DNA of 64,000 nucleotides, from assembly GCA_009746045.1 (NCBI GenBank), contig RPFO01000348.1, positions 2,122,189 through 2,186,188 of the forward strand, written 5' to 3'. The translations under genes were made by a program, and so were the position numbers. This stretch comes from Mesostigma viride (taxonomy: Eukaryota; Streptophyta; Mesostigmatophyceae; Mesostigmatales; Mesostigmataceae). The stretch's first letter is position 1, and each line of letters opens with the position of its first letter. This document shows, piece after piece, positions 51,734 to 62,800 of the stretch. Under the pieces are notes generated by a model that saw nothing but the letters and a program-made list of their open reading frames with translations, was not told the origin of the DNA and ran no database searches.

Positions 51734-53483
51734 CCGAATTCAGCTGTGAATATCACAATCGCTTCGTCTTTCTTAGACGCACATGCTGATATAATTTTCC
51801 GAAGCTATAACGCAATATATGACGAGCAAACGCCCCTTGCCGCAACGCAGCCTGGCGGCTGCGCTCGGCAATGAAAGTCCGTCTGCAGCTTCGGCAGCAG
51901 ATTCGCCCTCAAGCCCGGAAGGCAACGGTGACACTAGTCGTGCACTGGTGGTTGCCCAGCCCCCTCACGGACTTGCCTCGCCCTCTGCATCGCCTGAGCC
52001 TAAACGCAGTCGCCCTGAGGATCCGCCCCCTGACGAGCCGGGCTGGAAAGCAATCGACTTTGACGCCAAATCAGCTGCCTGGTGGACACTAGGCCAAGCA
52101 GATCCCATCCAGTTTATGAACGCCGTGTTCTTCGGGACGCGCACCTCGCTTCTTGCCCTGTGCAAGCACTTTTACGTCCAACGTCGCATCACTCCGCCTG
52201 CCCGTGGTGATTTTTATCACCCGGATCACGAGTCCCGCTACTCCCGCCCCCGCCTTCAGCTCCTCGCCCTCTGCTGCCTCCTCGGGCGCTCTGTCGCCGA
52301 GATCTGGGCCCCCCCCTCCACCTCCGAAATTCGCTCCATCATCAACAAGGCCATCGAACAGCACGTGACACCCCTGGCCGCAGATGTGGCGGCCATGGGC
52401 GGCACGCTGGCTGCCGAGCTTCCCCTCCTCTCCTCCACCACCACCGCCACCTCCAAGCTCCTCGCCGCCACCTCCACCACAACCGAAGCCCTCACCGCCC
52501 AGCTCCTCGCCATCGACAAGCGCCTGCAGGACAATGCCGTAGCCATCGAATGCTTGCAGAACACCGCCGCCATCACTGCCCAGGCGGTGAAGGACATCGC
52601 CGCTCGGCCAGCCCCTGCTGGCCCTGCCGGCGATGCTCCTCCCGGCATCCCGACCTGGGCGGACATGCTTAAGCAGCACGCCACCTCCACCACCTCCGCC
52701 GTCGCCGCCCAGCTTAAGCAGCAGACGCTGGACCTCCGCGAGGAGGCCGAGCTCGCCAAGCGCAGCCTTAACGTCATAGTCAAGCACTTCGACCCGCTGC
52801 AGGACGAGACCTCCGAGACCCTTGCCCTGGCGTTTGAGAACAAAATCCTTGTCCCCATGGCTATCACTGGTAAGGGCAAGCCGCGGGGGGTGACCCGCCT
52901 TCCCCGCTCGCGGGGTAAGGCCGGCCCCTCCCCCTTGCTCCTCACCTTTGACACCATGGCGGATAAGATGGAGTTCCTCAAGTGTCGCAAGCGGCTTGGG
53001 GGACCGCCTACACGCTGGACGACGACTTGACCTTGACGCAGCAACAACGGCGACGGGAGCTATGGCCGACCTACCTCCAGCTTCGGCAGACGGCGGGGCA
53101 GAAGCCGGTCTACTGGAAGGGGGCGGACATCTACGTCGCCCACAAGCCCTGGCAGGCGACCCCTGCCGCCCCAGCCACCCCAGCCACCCCAGCCTAGGGA
53201 ATATATAGCAGTAGTGTAGACTAGAAAGCTTAGTGACGTGGCCATGTATGCCTACGTGACGGGCCCACACCCGCCCTTGCAATAGCCGTAGCAATTTCGA
53301 GTCATGCTTTGCCCATGCAGGGAGTTACTCCCTGCTGAGAGGCCATGTGTACCCTAGCTATAGCCTAGCCACATACCTTCCACCCCATATGTCATGCAGG
53401 CCTTCTAGGCCCTCTCCTCAAGCCCCCCCTGGGTGCCTGTGCTTGATTAGGAGGCATGAACCACCATGGAGGTGCAGGTCACT
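51734..53483 (+). mobile_element. ORF1-type element, 5' end intact, 3' end lost
   Basis: It starts with CCCGAATTCAGCTGTGAATA, like the 10550 region of the complete ORF1-only element. It holds the longest ORF1 and part of a 3' UTR (GGAGGCATGAACCACCATGG). It breaks off at about 53483 where the 15-bp satellite begins, so no tail or target duplication can be checked. Confidence 0.65.
51819..53197 (+). pseudogene. LINE ORF1 protein (L1-type), best-preserved copy, one frameshift
   Basis: 403 residues are open (51819-53030), then one frameshift near 53000 leads to the true C-terminus, ending at 53197. Order: Ser/Ala-rich N-terminus with a basic KRSRPEDP; a conserved block (MNAVFFGTRTSLLALCKHFY); helices (IRSIINKAIEQHVTPLAADV and Thr/Ala-rich coiled coil); WADMLKQHA linker; RRM-like strand RSLNVIVKHFDPL; PLLLTFDTMADKMEFLKCRK; and the C-terminal domain RRRELWPTYLQLRQT...PVYWKGADIYV. 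This is the L1 ORF1p plan. Repairing one base would open the whole frame, so it is young or the shift is a sequencing error. Confidence 0.78.
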
Positions 53484-53499
53484 ATACTTTTCGTCCGAG

Positions 53500-53905
53500 G
53501 GTAGTAAAAATGATCCGAGGCGTAAATTACGAGGTGGTAACTTACGGCGCAGACTACTCTTACGGTTTACATCCGAGATGGGATCTTTCTCGTAAGCTAC
53601 GAGTTAGATCCGAGGTAAGATCCGACGTCGTAATTTACGAGGTAGTAATTTACGAGGTAGTAATTTACGAGGTAGTAATTTACGAGGTAGTAATTTACGA
53701 GGTAGTAATTTACGAGGTAGTAATTTACGAGGTAGTAATTTACGAGGTAGTAATTTACGAGGTAGTAATTTACGAGGTAGTAATTTACGAGGTAGTAATT
53801 TACGAGGTAGTAATTTACGAGTTAGTAATCTACGAGGTAGTAACATACGAGGTGTTAACGTACGAGGTAGTAATGTACGAGTTGGTAAATTACGAGTTGT
53901 AAATT
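53500..53905. repeat. 15-bp satellite (GAGGTAGTAATTTAC)n
   Basis: About 14 perfect units at 53636-53820, with degenerate units on both sides from about 53500 to 53905. The period is a multiple of three, so both strands show an open EVVIY or KLLPR repeat frame. These are not called genes. Confidence 0.96.
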
Positions 53906-54160
53906 AAGATGTCTTCTATTTATTTGGTTTTAATTTGTGCAATGTTCAGTTTCATGAAATGAGCCTAAAAGAGTTTATTATTTCATATTTCAGCATAAAA
54001 CAAATATGTCTTCATTCTCACATTTCAGCCGATGTCCTTGTCGCATTTATAATACATTGAAACTCTAACACAAGACATCAAGGAGACAACCATCGCAGGC
54101 CAGAAATCGGGATAATCCGGACCATGGTAGCACAATATATGATCAGATAACCAAGTCGGC
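53906..54160. other. Intergenic with truncated micro-SINE
   Basis: 54082-54128 is an inverted micro-SINE copy (CAAGGAGACAACCATCGCAG; CGGGATAATCCGGACCATGG) lacking its 5' part. The end of the stretch, AACCAAGTCGGC (54149-54160), is the target duplication of the LINE that follows. Confidence 0.6.
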
Positions 54161-56806
54161 GCTGCATTGACTATGTTGTAATGCGCAAGCGTCATCAAGG
54201 ATCTGTCCTAGCTGCTCGCTCGCATGTGATCCCCCTGGTGCGCTCCGATCATCGCATCGTCACCGCCCGCATCCGCCTGCGATTCCCCTCGCCCTTTCGT
54301 AAGCACGTGGCACCACCTGATTTGCGCACACTTCAGTTGCTCGAGAAATCTGACGACGCTCTGGAGGACTTCCCTGAAAAACGCGCCCACAAGCGCGCCG
54401 CAGAGGCGTTCGTCGACGCGCTGGACATCCCGGCCAGCCACGCCCAGCTGTTCGCTGCCGGCCCGGCATCGGCCCTTCGGCACCTCGCTGACAAGCTGCC
54501 CGCGGCCGGGGCCCTACTGCCCCCCCGCCGCCCGCCCCGCTTCACCAGCCTGCACCGGCTCCCCGCCGTCATCCAGGCCCGGCAAGCCCTGCGCGACAAC
54601 CGCGACCCCGCCCGCTACGCCCGCCTCAAAGCCGATTACCACTCGGCCATCCGGCAGGCGACCAAGGAGCAGGAGGACCTTCATGTCCGCGAGTACTTCG
54701 CCCACCTCAAGGACCAGCACGGCAAGTACGCCTGGACCCGCCTGCGTCACGCCCAACGGCCCGCCGGCGGCGCGCAGCCGGCGCCGCGGACGCTCTCTGG
54801 CTCACCGCAGCAGCAGCTCAACCAGTGGTATTCCTCCCAGTCCCGGCTGCTCGGCGCCCCCCGCCGCCTCCGCCGCTTGGCCCTCTGGCGGCCGCACGCC
54901 TGGCAGTAGCACCGGCGGACGTCCCTGCGCCGCCCACGCCACCCGCCGCTGAGCAGGACTACACGTACCCAGCCCTGACGGAACCCCTGGCCCACCCCAA
55001 CGAGCTCCCGCCGTTCACCGAGCTCGAGCTGAGCACCGCCGCCAAGCAACTCCGCTTCTATGCTGCCGTTGGACCTGACCAGCTCCCAGCCCCGGTGATT
55101 AAGCTGACGGCGCTCACGGGGTTCCTGCTTGACGTCTGCAACCGGATCCTGCTTGCCGACGCGCCGCCGATTCCGGAGTGGCAGCACAGCTACCGTATTA
55201 TGCTGTACAAAAACAAAGGTTCCCCTGACGACCCCGCCAACTACAGAGGAGTCTGCATCCAGAGCGCCGCACTTAAGTTGTTCATGCGCATGATCCTCAA
55301 CCGCCTTCGTTCTGCTCTCGACTGTCACCTTGGGGAAAGTCAAATGGGCTTCCGTCCTGGGCGCAACACCGTCATGGCCATCTTCGTCGCGCGTCGCCTC
55401 TTCGAGGAAATCGCTCTCCTGCAACCTGGTGAGTTTCCCGCCATCCTGATCTTCGTCGACTTCATCAAGGCTTTTGATTCTGTCCTCTGGGACGCTCTAT
55501 GGGCTGTACTTGCTCGCGCTCGCGTCCCCACTCCCCTGATTACCGTCATCCGCACGCTGTATGAGGGGTCCACCACTTCGGTGCGCACTCAGCACGGCAT
55601 AACCCCGCCCTGCCCACTGCAGACCGGCGTCTGGCAGGGTTGCGTCCTGTCGCCGTACCTGTTTATTATTGTAGTGGATTATGTTATGCGCCAGGCACGT
55701 GCTCGCTTTGCTAGCATTGCAGGCCGTGCCCCTGGCCTAGCGATCACGAACGAGCTTGGGGAAGGGGGGCCGACTAACAAGCAGAATTTACTAGCTGACC
55801 TCATTTATGCCGACGACATCACGCTCATCGAGAAGCCGGAGTCTGCCCAACTTTGGCTGGACTGCCTGGCGCTCGAGGCTCGGGCGGTTGGTCTAGAAAT
55901 CAGCCCCAAAACGGAGGCCCTGGCCCTCGGCATGGCAGGGCCCCCACCCACACTCCGCCTCTTAGACGATGCCGAGGTCAACTACCCTACTTCAGGCCGC
56001 TTCAAGCTGCTCGGCAGTTGGCTTCCTGACTGCGAGGACGACATGACGACACGGATCGGCATGGCGTGGGCGCACCTCCATGACCACCGCCGCTGGTGGA
56101 GCAACCCCGCCCTACCCCGGATCGTCAAGCGTGACCTCTTCAAGGTCGTCATTCTGACGATCCTGACCTACGGCGCCGAGACGTGGACACTGATGCAGGA
56201 GCTGGAGCAACGACTCGACGGCGCCGTCACCAAGATGCTGCGCAAGGCCCTTAACATCCCCTTTGGTTTGCACATTAGTAATGAGGATTTGTACGCTGAT
56301 TTGCCCTATGTTTCCCACATTATTAGGCACAGGCGCCTGGGCCTAGCCGGGCACCTGGCCCGCACAGATCAGGTAGATACATCAGATAGACTAGCTGGCA
56401 CCAAGCCCGCCCAGCCTGGGCGATATGTCCTCACCTGGCGTGCCCCCGGCCGCGCGCGGCAGGGCCGCCACCCGTGGACTTTTCGTGATAGACTCGGCAT
56501 GGACATGTGCTACACTAGACGTGACGGGCTCACCCCCGGGCAGCCTCCTGGTTTGTCTGTAATATGGAGGCAGATGGTGCGCAAGGATAGATGGCAAGTA
56601 GTGATGAAGGAGACCACCCCCAAGCCTGTGGGGGCTCCGCGTGTGACCAAGTATGGCATTCATAGCGATTCGGGCCGCGGTGCCCACACCCCTGTAACTA
56701 GGACCTAGATAGCTTATACCATCCATTCCATCCCATGTTCCCCTCCCACTGAGGACTTATGCTCACGTGACGCAGTCACGTGTCTATTAATTAATTAATT
56801 AATTAA
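54161..56806 (+). mobile_element. LINE-C, 5'-truncated, recent, with target duplication
   Basis: AACCAAGTCGGC precedes it (54149-54160) and follows it (56805-56816, sharing AA with the tail). It begins in the last residues of the endonuclease and includes a nearly intact reverse transcriptase, the 3' UTR, the palindrome ACGTGACGCAGTCACGT (about 56766-56782) and a (TTAA)n tail. This is the reference copy for the family. Confidence 0.92.
54181..56708 (+). pseudogene. LINE-C ORF2: end of endonuclease plus reverse transcriptase
   Basis: SDHRIVTARIRLRF is the terminal motif of an APE-type endonuclease. A linker follows, then RT blocks: YRIMLYKNKGSPDDPANYRG, GFRPGRNTVMAIFVARRLFE, FVDFIKAFDSVLWDALW (first Asp), LYEGSTTSVRT, GVWQGCVLSPYLFIIVVDYV, LIYADDITLIE (YADD), FKLLGSWLPDC, then TYGAETWTL and RHRRLGLAGHLARTDQVDTS. 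The catalytic residues are present. The frame changes once, within the C run at about 54857-54867. A one-base difference there would join 54181-54909 to 54825-56708. The copy also lacks most of the endonuclease, so it is not autonomous. Confidence 0.88.
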
Positions 56807-56904
56807 CCAAGTCGGCTGATGACATCCTTAAATATTTATTGGCTTTGTTATCATCCATTGGATTGCGTGACAAACTCGCTCGAGGCACCGATGGGTGGGG
56901 TCTT

Positions 56905-57660
56905 CTACAAAGGTGCTGACTGGGGCTGGCCCGGTGCCGAGTGCGTGACATCCCCGCTCGCGGCGCCGATGGATGGGGTCTCCTCGGCAGGTTCTGCTGT
57001 GCGCTCGCTTGGTGCGCTCGAGGCGCCGATGCTTGTGCGGTTGTGCGAGTTTGTGCTTGCGTCAGAGTAGGGCCACGGGTTGTTTATGTTGTCGAACAAG
57101 ACACGCGGTGGCACCTGCCGGAAGGAAGCACGCGTCCTCGCCACCTCCTTGAAACATTCCTCCACGTCGTCCCACTCGCGCCTTGGCCCAGACCGCATCA
57201 CGGTCGTGGCCTGAAGGGCCTCGCGCACCTTCTTCTTGTCCCAGCACTTGGAGGCGATGTCTTCCCAATCTTCCCACAGCTCAGGCCGCTTGTCCCGCAC
57301 CTCCTGCTTGTGGTGTCATGATCACACGGCAAGTACATTCATTTTAACCGTGCATGCATTGAACAAACAATATAAGTCATTGTTGGCATACGAAAACTAA
57401 ATGGAGTGACATGCAGTATAGGCCTATGTACCAATGTGTTAAAGAAAGTAAGCGCATGCCACGAAACAGGTATAAGAAGAGAATAAGGCTGCTTACCTGC
57501 ACCGTGAAGTTCAACATCTTCAGATAGTACAAAAGTACCACGCGGCAGAAGTCCTCCTTCAGCCATGCTGGCATTACAATTCGTTCAAGTGGCCCGCCGG
57601 AGCGGCTGTACAATTTTTCCCAGTGAGCGCGCTGCCAAGTGTACTTGTGGGCAAATTTTT
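56905..57660 (-). CDS. Unrecognised gene, two visible exons, 5' end missing
   Basis: The upstream exon (to 57497) reads WQRAHWEKLYSRSGGPLERI then LKEDFCRVVLLYYLKMLNFT and ends VQ at donor GTAAG. The next exon starts at 57303 after ACAAGCAG in the same phase: EVRDKRPELWEDWEDIASKC, WDKKKVREALQATTVMRSG, EWDDVEECFKEVARTRASFR, then a disordered tail to the stop at 56905. The first exon's start is unclear, because the sequence before 57640 is repeat-like. I do not recognise the protein. Its position beside the gene at 58307 and the transposase gene suggests it may belong to the same element. Confidence 0.5.
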
Positions 57661-57746
57661 AGGTGCCCCGTCACTTCGAGGTACTAAAAATTAGGCTACG
57701 GTACGAATTCAGCGAATTTCAGCGAATTTTCAGTCGAACCAAAGGA

Positions 57747-57945
57747 AGTGACGCCAACTACCAAAAAGTTTCCGTTACGAATTTTCAGCCCAACACTCGC
57801 GCAAAATGAAGTGACGGCAACTACCAAAAATTTTCCGTTACGAATTTTCACTCCCACACGTTTGCACAAAAGACTTGACGGCAACTACCAAAAAGTTTCC
57901 GTTACGAATTTTCAGTCCCACACTTCGCGCAAATTTTAGTAGGGC
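57747..57945. repeat. About 64-bp tandem repeat, 3 copies
   Basis: Units begin GTGACG(C/G)CAACTACCAAAAA and share TTTCCGTTACGAATTTTCA. They occupy the space between two minus-strand genes. Clustered short repeats like this are typical near the ends of some DNA transposons. Confidence 0.9.
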
Positions 57946-58235
57946 TGCACGCAAGCTACCTTTCAAAATTTTGCGCTAGTATGGAACGCATTTCATTCGT
58001 CTGGAGGAACGCTGCCCGCCAACTACCCCCGTTCAGAAAGTTCCGCCGAAATTTACCCGAGATTTGGAAATCTGAACGTCCGCGCAAATTTTAGTAGGGC
58101 TGCACGCAAGCTACCTTTCAAAATTTTGCGCAAGTATGGAACGCAATTCATTCGTCCGGAGGAATGCTGCTCGTCAACTGCCCCCGTTCAGAAAGTTGCG
58201 CCGAACTTTACTTGAGATTTGGAAATCTGAACGTG
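57930..58235. repeat. 153-bp tandem duplication
   Basis: GCGCAAATTTTAGTAGGGCT starts at about 57930 and 58083. The copies are about 90% alike, including CCCCGTTCAGAAAGTT and GAGATTTGGAAATCTGAACG, whose AGATTTGGAAATCT core is a short palindrome. Confidence 0.9.
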
Positions 58236-58306
58236 CGGTTGGAGTTTCGCGGGGAAACCCAAGTTCCCAAGTAATTCACCAATGACGCGCTTCGAACACT
58301 TGTCCG

Positions 58307-59132
58307 CTAAAACCTAAGCAGCCGCTCCGGCTGGCCACTTAAACGAAACTTGATGAGGTCTGCGTACTTCTTGATGCGATTGGTGGTGGCCGTCCCCACC
58401 AACCACGGCGTGTAATCGTCGGACACACGCACCAGTCCAAACTTGTACAAGTTGGACCGGTGGTTGGCCAGGCGCTTGATCAGCGCAGCCCGGACTTGAA
58501 CGTAATCCTCCGCAGGAACCGAGTCGGCGGGGCTTCTCACGATGCCCGACTCCTGGAAGAACATGGCGATCGCGCCACGCAGACCCATCTCCCTGACGGA
58601 CCGCTCCTGGTCCAGCTGAACCTCTTTCCCGACATCACCGCGAATGGACAAGCAATGACGGGAGAGGTGGTCGACAGCGGCCGAAAAAGCTGGGGTCGTC
58701 TTCTGCAAACGTGCAATGTGCAAGATAGAGAAAGTGCGAAGTTAGAAATCTGGAATAATGAATCGTGTACAGCAAAAAAGTTCAGCAAATAAGCTATAAA
58801 ATGCGTAATGTGCTACCCACGAAATTCCTGGGCAGTTTGGTGCCCAGTCGCGTCATGAGACTGGCGACGTCTTGTCTCAATGCCGCCACCTCCTGCCTGA
58901 GGCCCTCCTCCGCCCTGTTGGCCGCGATTTGCAAGTTCCTGCCGGCGGAGGTGGTGGCCGGTGCATCCGGGGGGGGCGCCATATCGTCGTCCTCGCCGGA
59001 GGACGACGAGGAAGAGGAATCGGATTCGGATTCGGATTCGGAGGAAGGCAACTGGCGGCTTTTCTTGCGCCGCCGGCCGATGTCCTCCTCCTCCCGCGAC
59101 ATCATGGCCTTCTTCTTGAGCTTGGGCGCCAT
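58307..59132 (-). CDS. Unrecognised two-exon gene: acidic/Ser-rich, coiled coil, globular domain
   Basis: Exon 1 is 59132-58821, exon 2 is 58702-58307; the joined protein is 235 residues from MAPKLKKKAMM (an upstream Met at 59162 is possible). Order: basic nuclear-type start (RRRKKSRQ), acidic Ser tract (SSESESESDSSSSSSSGEDD), a likely coiled coil (AANRAEEGLRQEVAALRQDV), then a mixed domain (VREMGLRGAIAMFFQESGIV; ALIKRLANHRSNLYKFGLVR; TTNRIKKYADLIKF). The acceptor CGTTTGCAG is clear. The donor GTGGGT is the only one keeping phase and is less usual. It is divergent from the transposase gene at 59874, 740 bp away. The function is unknown; a transposon accessory DNA-binding protein is a guess. 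Confidence 0.55.
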
Positions 59133-59369
59133 AGAAACTGATGAGCTGCGCGTAAACGTCAACTGGAGTCACCTACGGTGGTGAAGACGTGAAGGCGCAC
59201 TTTCAAATTTCGCGTGCACTCCTGGTGCACTGTCAAATTTCGCGTACACACGTGGTTGCAGCCATCCGACGGCTACAACCCCAGTGGTCAGGGGCAAACC
59301 AAACATCGCACGGTACACGTTCTTGCGGCATCGCTGTCAGGTCACCCTATAACGCGGCAACCCGCTGTT

Positions 59370-59720
59370 ATACTGGCGGCAGTTGTGTACCACCCCCCGC
59401 CTTCCCACGGCAGGTACGCAGCGACCCGCTGTTGTGCTGGCTGCAATTGTGTATCACTTGTACGGTATTTGTGTATCACTTGTACGGTATTTGTGTATCA
59501 CTTGCCCTCCTTCCCACGGCAGGTACGCAGCGACCCGCTGTTGTCCTGGCTGCAATTGTGTATCACTTGTACGGTATTTGTGTATCACTTGTACGGTATT
59601 TGTGTATCACCCCCCTCCTTCCCGCGGCAGGTACGCAGCGACCCGCTGTCGACCTGGCTGCAATTGTGTATCACTTGTACGGTATTTGTGTATCACCCCC
59701 CTCCTTCCCGCGGCAGTTGT
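59370..59720. repeat. 85-110-bp repeats between two divergent genes
   Basis: Units begin CCTTCCCACGGCAGGTACGC at about 59400, 59509 and 59617 and partly at 59702. Each contains one or two sub-units TGTGTATCACTTGTACGGTA. The cluster fills the intergenic space, so it probably overlaps the promoters or marks a transposon sub-terminal region. The frames at 59189-59866 are repeat translations. Confidence 0.9.
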
Positions 59721-59873
59721 GTACCACCTTCGGTTTAGTTAGGTATTGGTGTAAGCCTCGTGTTGTAATTGCTGTACGTCCATGGCGTTTGTTGCAACTG
59801 GAGGTGTATACAATATTAATGGGACGACACTGCATGGCAACGATGCGCACGGAATTGTCAGCCTGACAAGCAA

Positions 59874-62800
59874 ATGAGCTGGCTGACTCGTCGATCTCAG
59901 GCATATTACAAGTCCCCCCAAAAGTCGTTCGTAGGTGAGGCCATTGAACGTTCTCGTCGTCAGGCACATCCCTTCTCGTTCCCCGATATCGGTCCACAAC
60001 CGCTCGTCGCGCGCCCCAATGTCGGTGCCTCCTGGTCCGTTCCCAGCGGCGGGAACGACGGAGCCAAACGGCGAAGGCTGTTTGGTGAGCCACGCCAGGA
60101 ATGCCCGCAAGGTGAACAGCTGTTGAAGACCGCCGAAGCTGTTGAAGTGGCTGAAGTGGATACACGGTCGCCGGAGCCCGATGCGGCGGGCATGGAAGGC
60201 GTAGAGCCTGCTGAGCCGCGCCCTGATGACTCAATGGAGGAGGAATGGGGGGCGATGGCGGAGGAGGAGTTTACGGCAGACGGTGGGGCAGGGGGGGCGA
60301 TGGCGGAGGAGGGGCTTACGACAGACGGTGGGGGAGGAACGGCTGGTGATGTTGAGGCCGGCGCCGGCCGTGCATCAAGAAACCCATGGGCATGGTCTAA
60401 GCCGTTGTCTGGGAACGCGGATTTTACACAGGCTTCGCTTTTCTGCATAGCCACGGAGTTTGGTCTTCCTGATAAGTGCATCGAAGCGTTTCAGGAACTG
60501 GCGAAGCACCCACAATACAGTGTGACCAGCCACGGGGAGTTCGGCGTGGCTAGGAGACGGTCATTGGAGAAGGGCCTGCCCCTTGCGGACGCACTGACTG
60601 TGAATTGGGTCCCAGCGGAGGCAGAGGGCGATCCTTTGCGTGAGGCAGTCAAGTTCACTTACATCAGCATACAGTCAACGCTATCCGCTCTGCTGCAGAA
60701 TGAGTCGTTCACGGGGAAACTGTTACTAGAACACGAGATGAATGAGGATCGGCGTGTGTGGACTTTCAATCAGACCCAGTTTTACAACACCCATCCAACA
60801 GTTCAACAACAGGAGGTGCAGCTTCCCGCCTTGGCAGCAAGTTCCAGTGAGAAGCGGCAGAGTGTCGTCCGCATTGGGGACACCATCATGGTGTTAATGG
60901 ACAACAACAAGGGGCAGCGAAAGCGAGAAGAACTTTGCCTTGTCCGCGCTGTCTTCATGCAAGTAAACGCTGACGGTACTCGTGAGCCATGGGCGAAAGT
61001 CCGGTAAGTGGCACGGATGGTGCTTTTGTGTCGATGTACACTCATCATGATATGCCCTTGGGATTGCACATGCTGAGTTAATTGCATTCTGCTGAAAACA
61101 GATTGGTGTCTGTCCGGGCTCCCTTGTTGGTTGGTACCAGTTGACCACTATAAACTGCCGTAATGGGCATGCATCCGGGCCAGTGCAAGCATGGTTATTA
61201 AACTGGGTTGTGGGAAGTGCAATGTTTGCACCATATATCAAGTATGATGACAGTGTTTATGCAGCAATGTGGTGTGTTTAGAGACCAAATAATGTCGTAG
61301 CCTTTTTGGTCCTGCATGAGCGCAAAGTTCCGAACACTATTTTCCCGAGGTTAGCCACTCCTCGGCATCCTCGGCATCCTAAATTGAGACCACGCATGCG
61401 CAGGATGACACAGAGTGCACTACATTTGGTGGGAGGATATTGACGTGTGCACGTCCAGCACGCTTGGATGGATCTAGTATTGTATATTGATGACAATCCT
61501 ATAGTATTTGCCCGCCGTCATGATGCCTGCAGGTTCTTCTACCGCGCAAGGGATTGTCCGGGGGGGACCGTACCGCGGGATGCCGATCGTGTCAGTGAGG
61601 TCTTCTGGACGAAGCATGAGCAGGAGATCTCTTTACTGAACTACGGGGGTCACATTGACGTGGTTGGCGTCCGTAAGTGGAGGAAATTTGCCGAGGCTGA
61701 CCGAGAGGGCGGGCGAGTGTTCTTCATGCGCAGGTCGTACAACCTGTCCCCGGACAAGCCTCGGTACAAGAGGCTGAGATTCTCTAGATGGGAAGCCGAA
61801 TTCCGCTGTTACCGCCCTTCTAAGGATGGTCTACGCATCCTATATTTGGTAGTGGCGTTGTGGGATGACTCATTTGAGGAGTATCTCCATCGGCATGGGA
61901 CGCTGGAAGCGCATTTGTTCACTGTTCTGAACATCGAGCGCGCCGACAACAAGTCAAGAGACATGATCTTCCCCATCACCGTGAGAGATACACATGTGCC
62001 ACGAGAGGCAGTCCTTGAGTGTCTTGTGGAGGACATGGATGCGATGGCAGAGGGCGTGCCCATGCTTGTGAAGTTTCCCAATACGCCAATGGAGCGGTGG
62101 GAAATCCGTGTCGCGAACCTGAACGTGATGGATTCGGCCGCCCGCAACGGCGCGATGGGGCACAAGGGTTGCACCGGCGACAAAGTGAGTGATGTTGTCA
62201 CGTAGCTTGGTTCGGGGTGCTGCCCATGTGACCTTGATGTATTGGGAAGCTGTGTTGGTTTGTTATCACCGTAACCATCAGGCCTTCTTTTATTTCTGCG
62301 TACCTTGGTGTGCGGCGCATTGTGGGTGTGTGCGCCACTGCAGGGATGCCCCTTTTGCAACGTTCACCACGACGACTGGGCGGATGCGACGGTGGACGTG
62401 GCGGAGTACATGCGCAGTGAGAAGCAAACGGCGGAAATATTGGAGGAGATGGAGGGCATGGCGACGGCCACGGCACGGAAAGAGAAGGCGAAGGAGACCG
62501 GGGTGATGTATCAGCCGCTGTGGCCTTGGCGGGAGCTTCGATTCTTTGACCGCTACCGGCAGTATCCGATGGATATCTTTCACAATCTGACGTTGGGTCT
62601 ATGTAAGCAGGTGGCTCGCTACCTCGAGGAGGATGGAATTCCCACTCGCCAGCACCCGGAGTTGGATGCTTGGGTAAGCGCACACCCCACGCGCGTCGGG
62701 AGCCGGCTGCCGCAGGGGAAAGCTTTTACCTTGTATCCACATTACAAGGGAATGGAGCTGCTGACCCTACTGTTCCAAATGCCTTTTGCACTTCCCATGC

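Noticed and set aside
53456-53902. Frame encoding EVVIY repeats and its antisense KLLPR
   Set aside because: Product of the 15-bp satellite. A 15-bp unit stays in frame for ever without selection.
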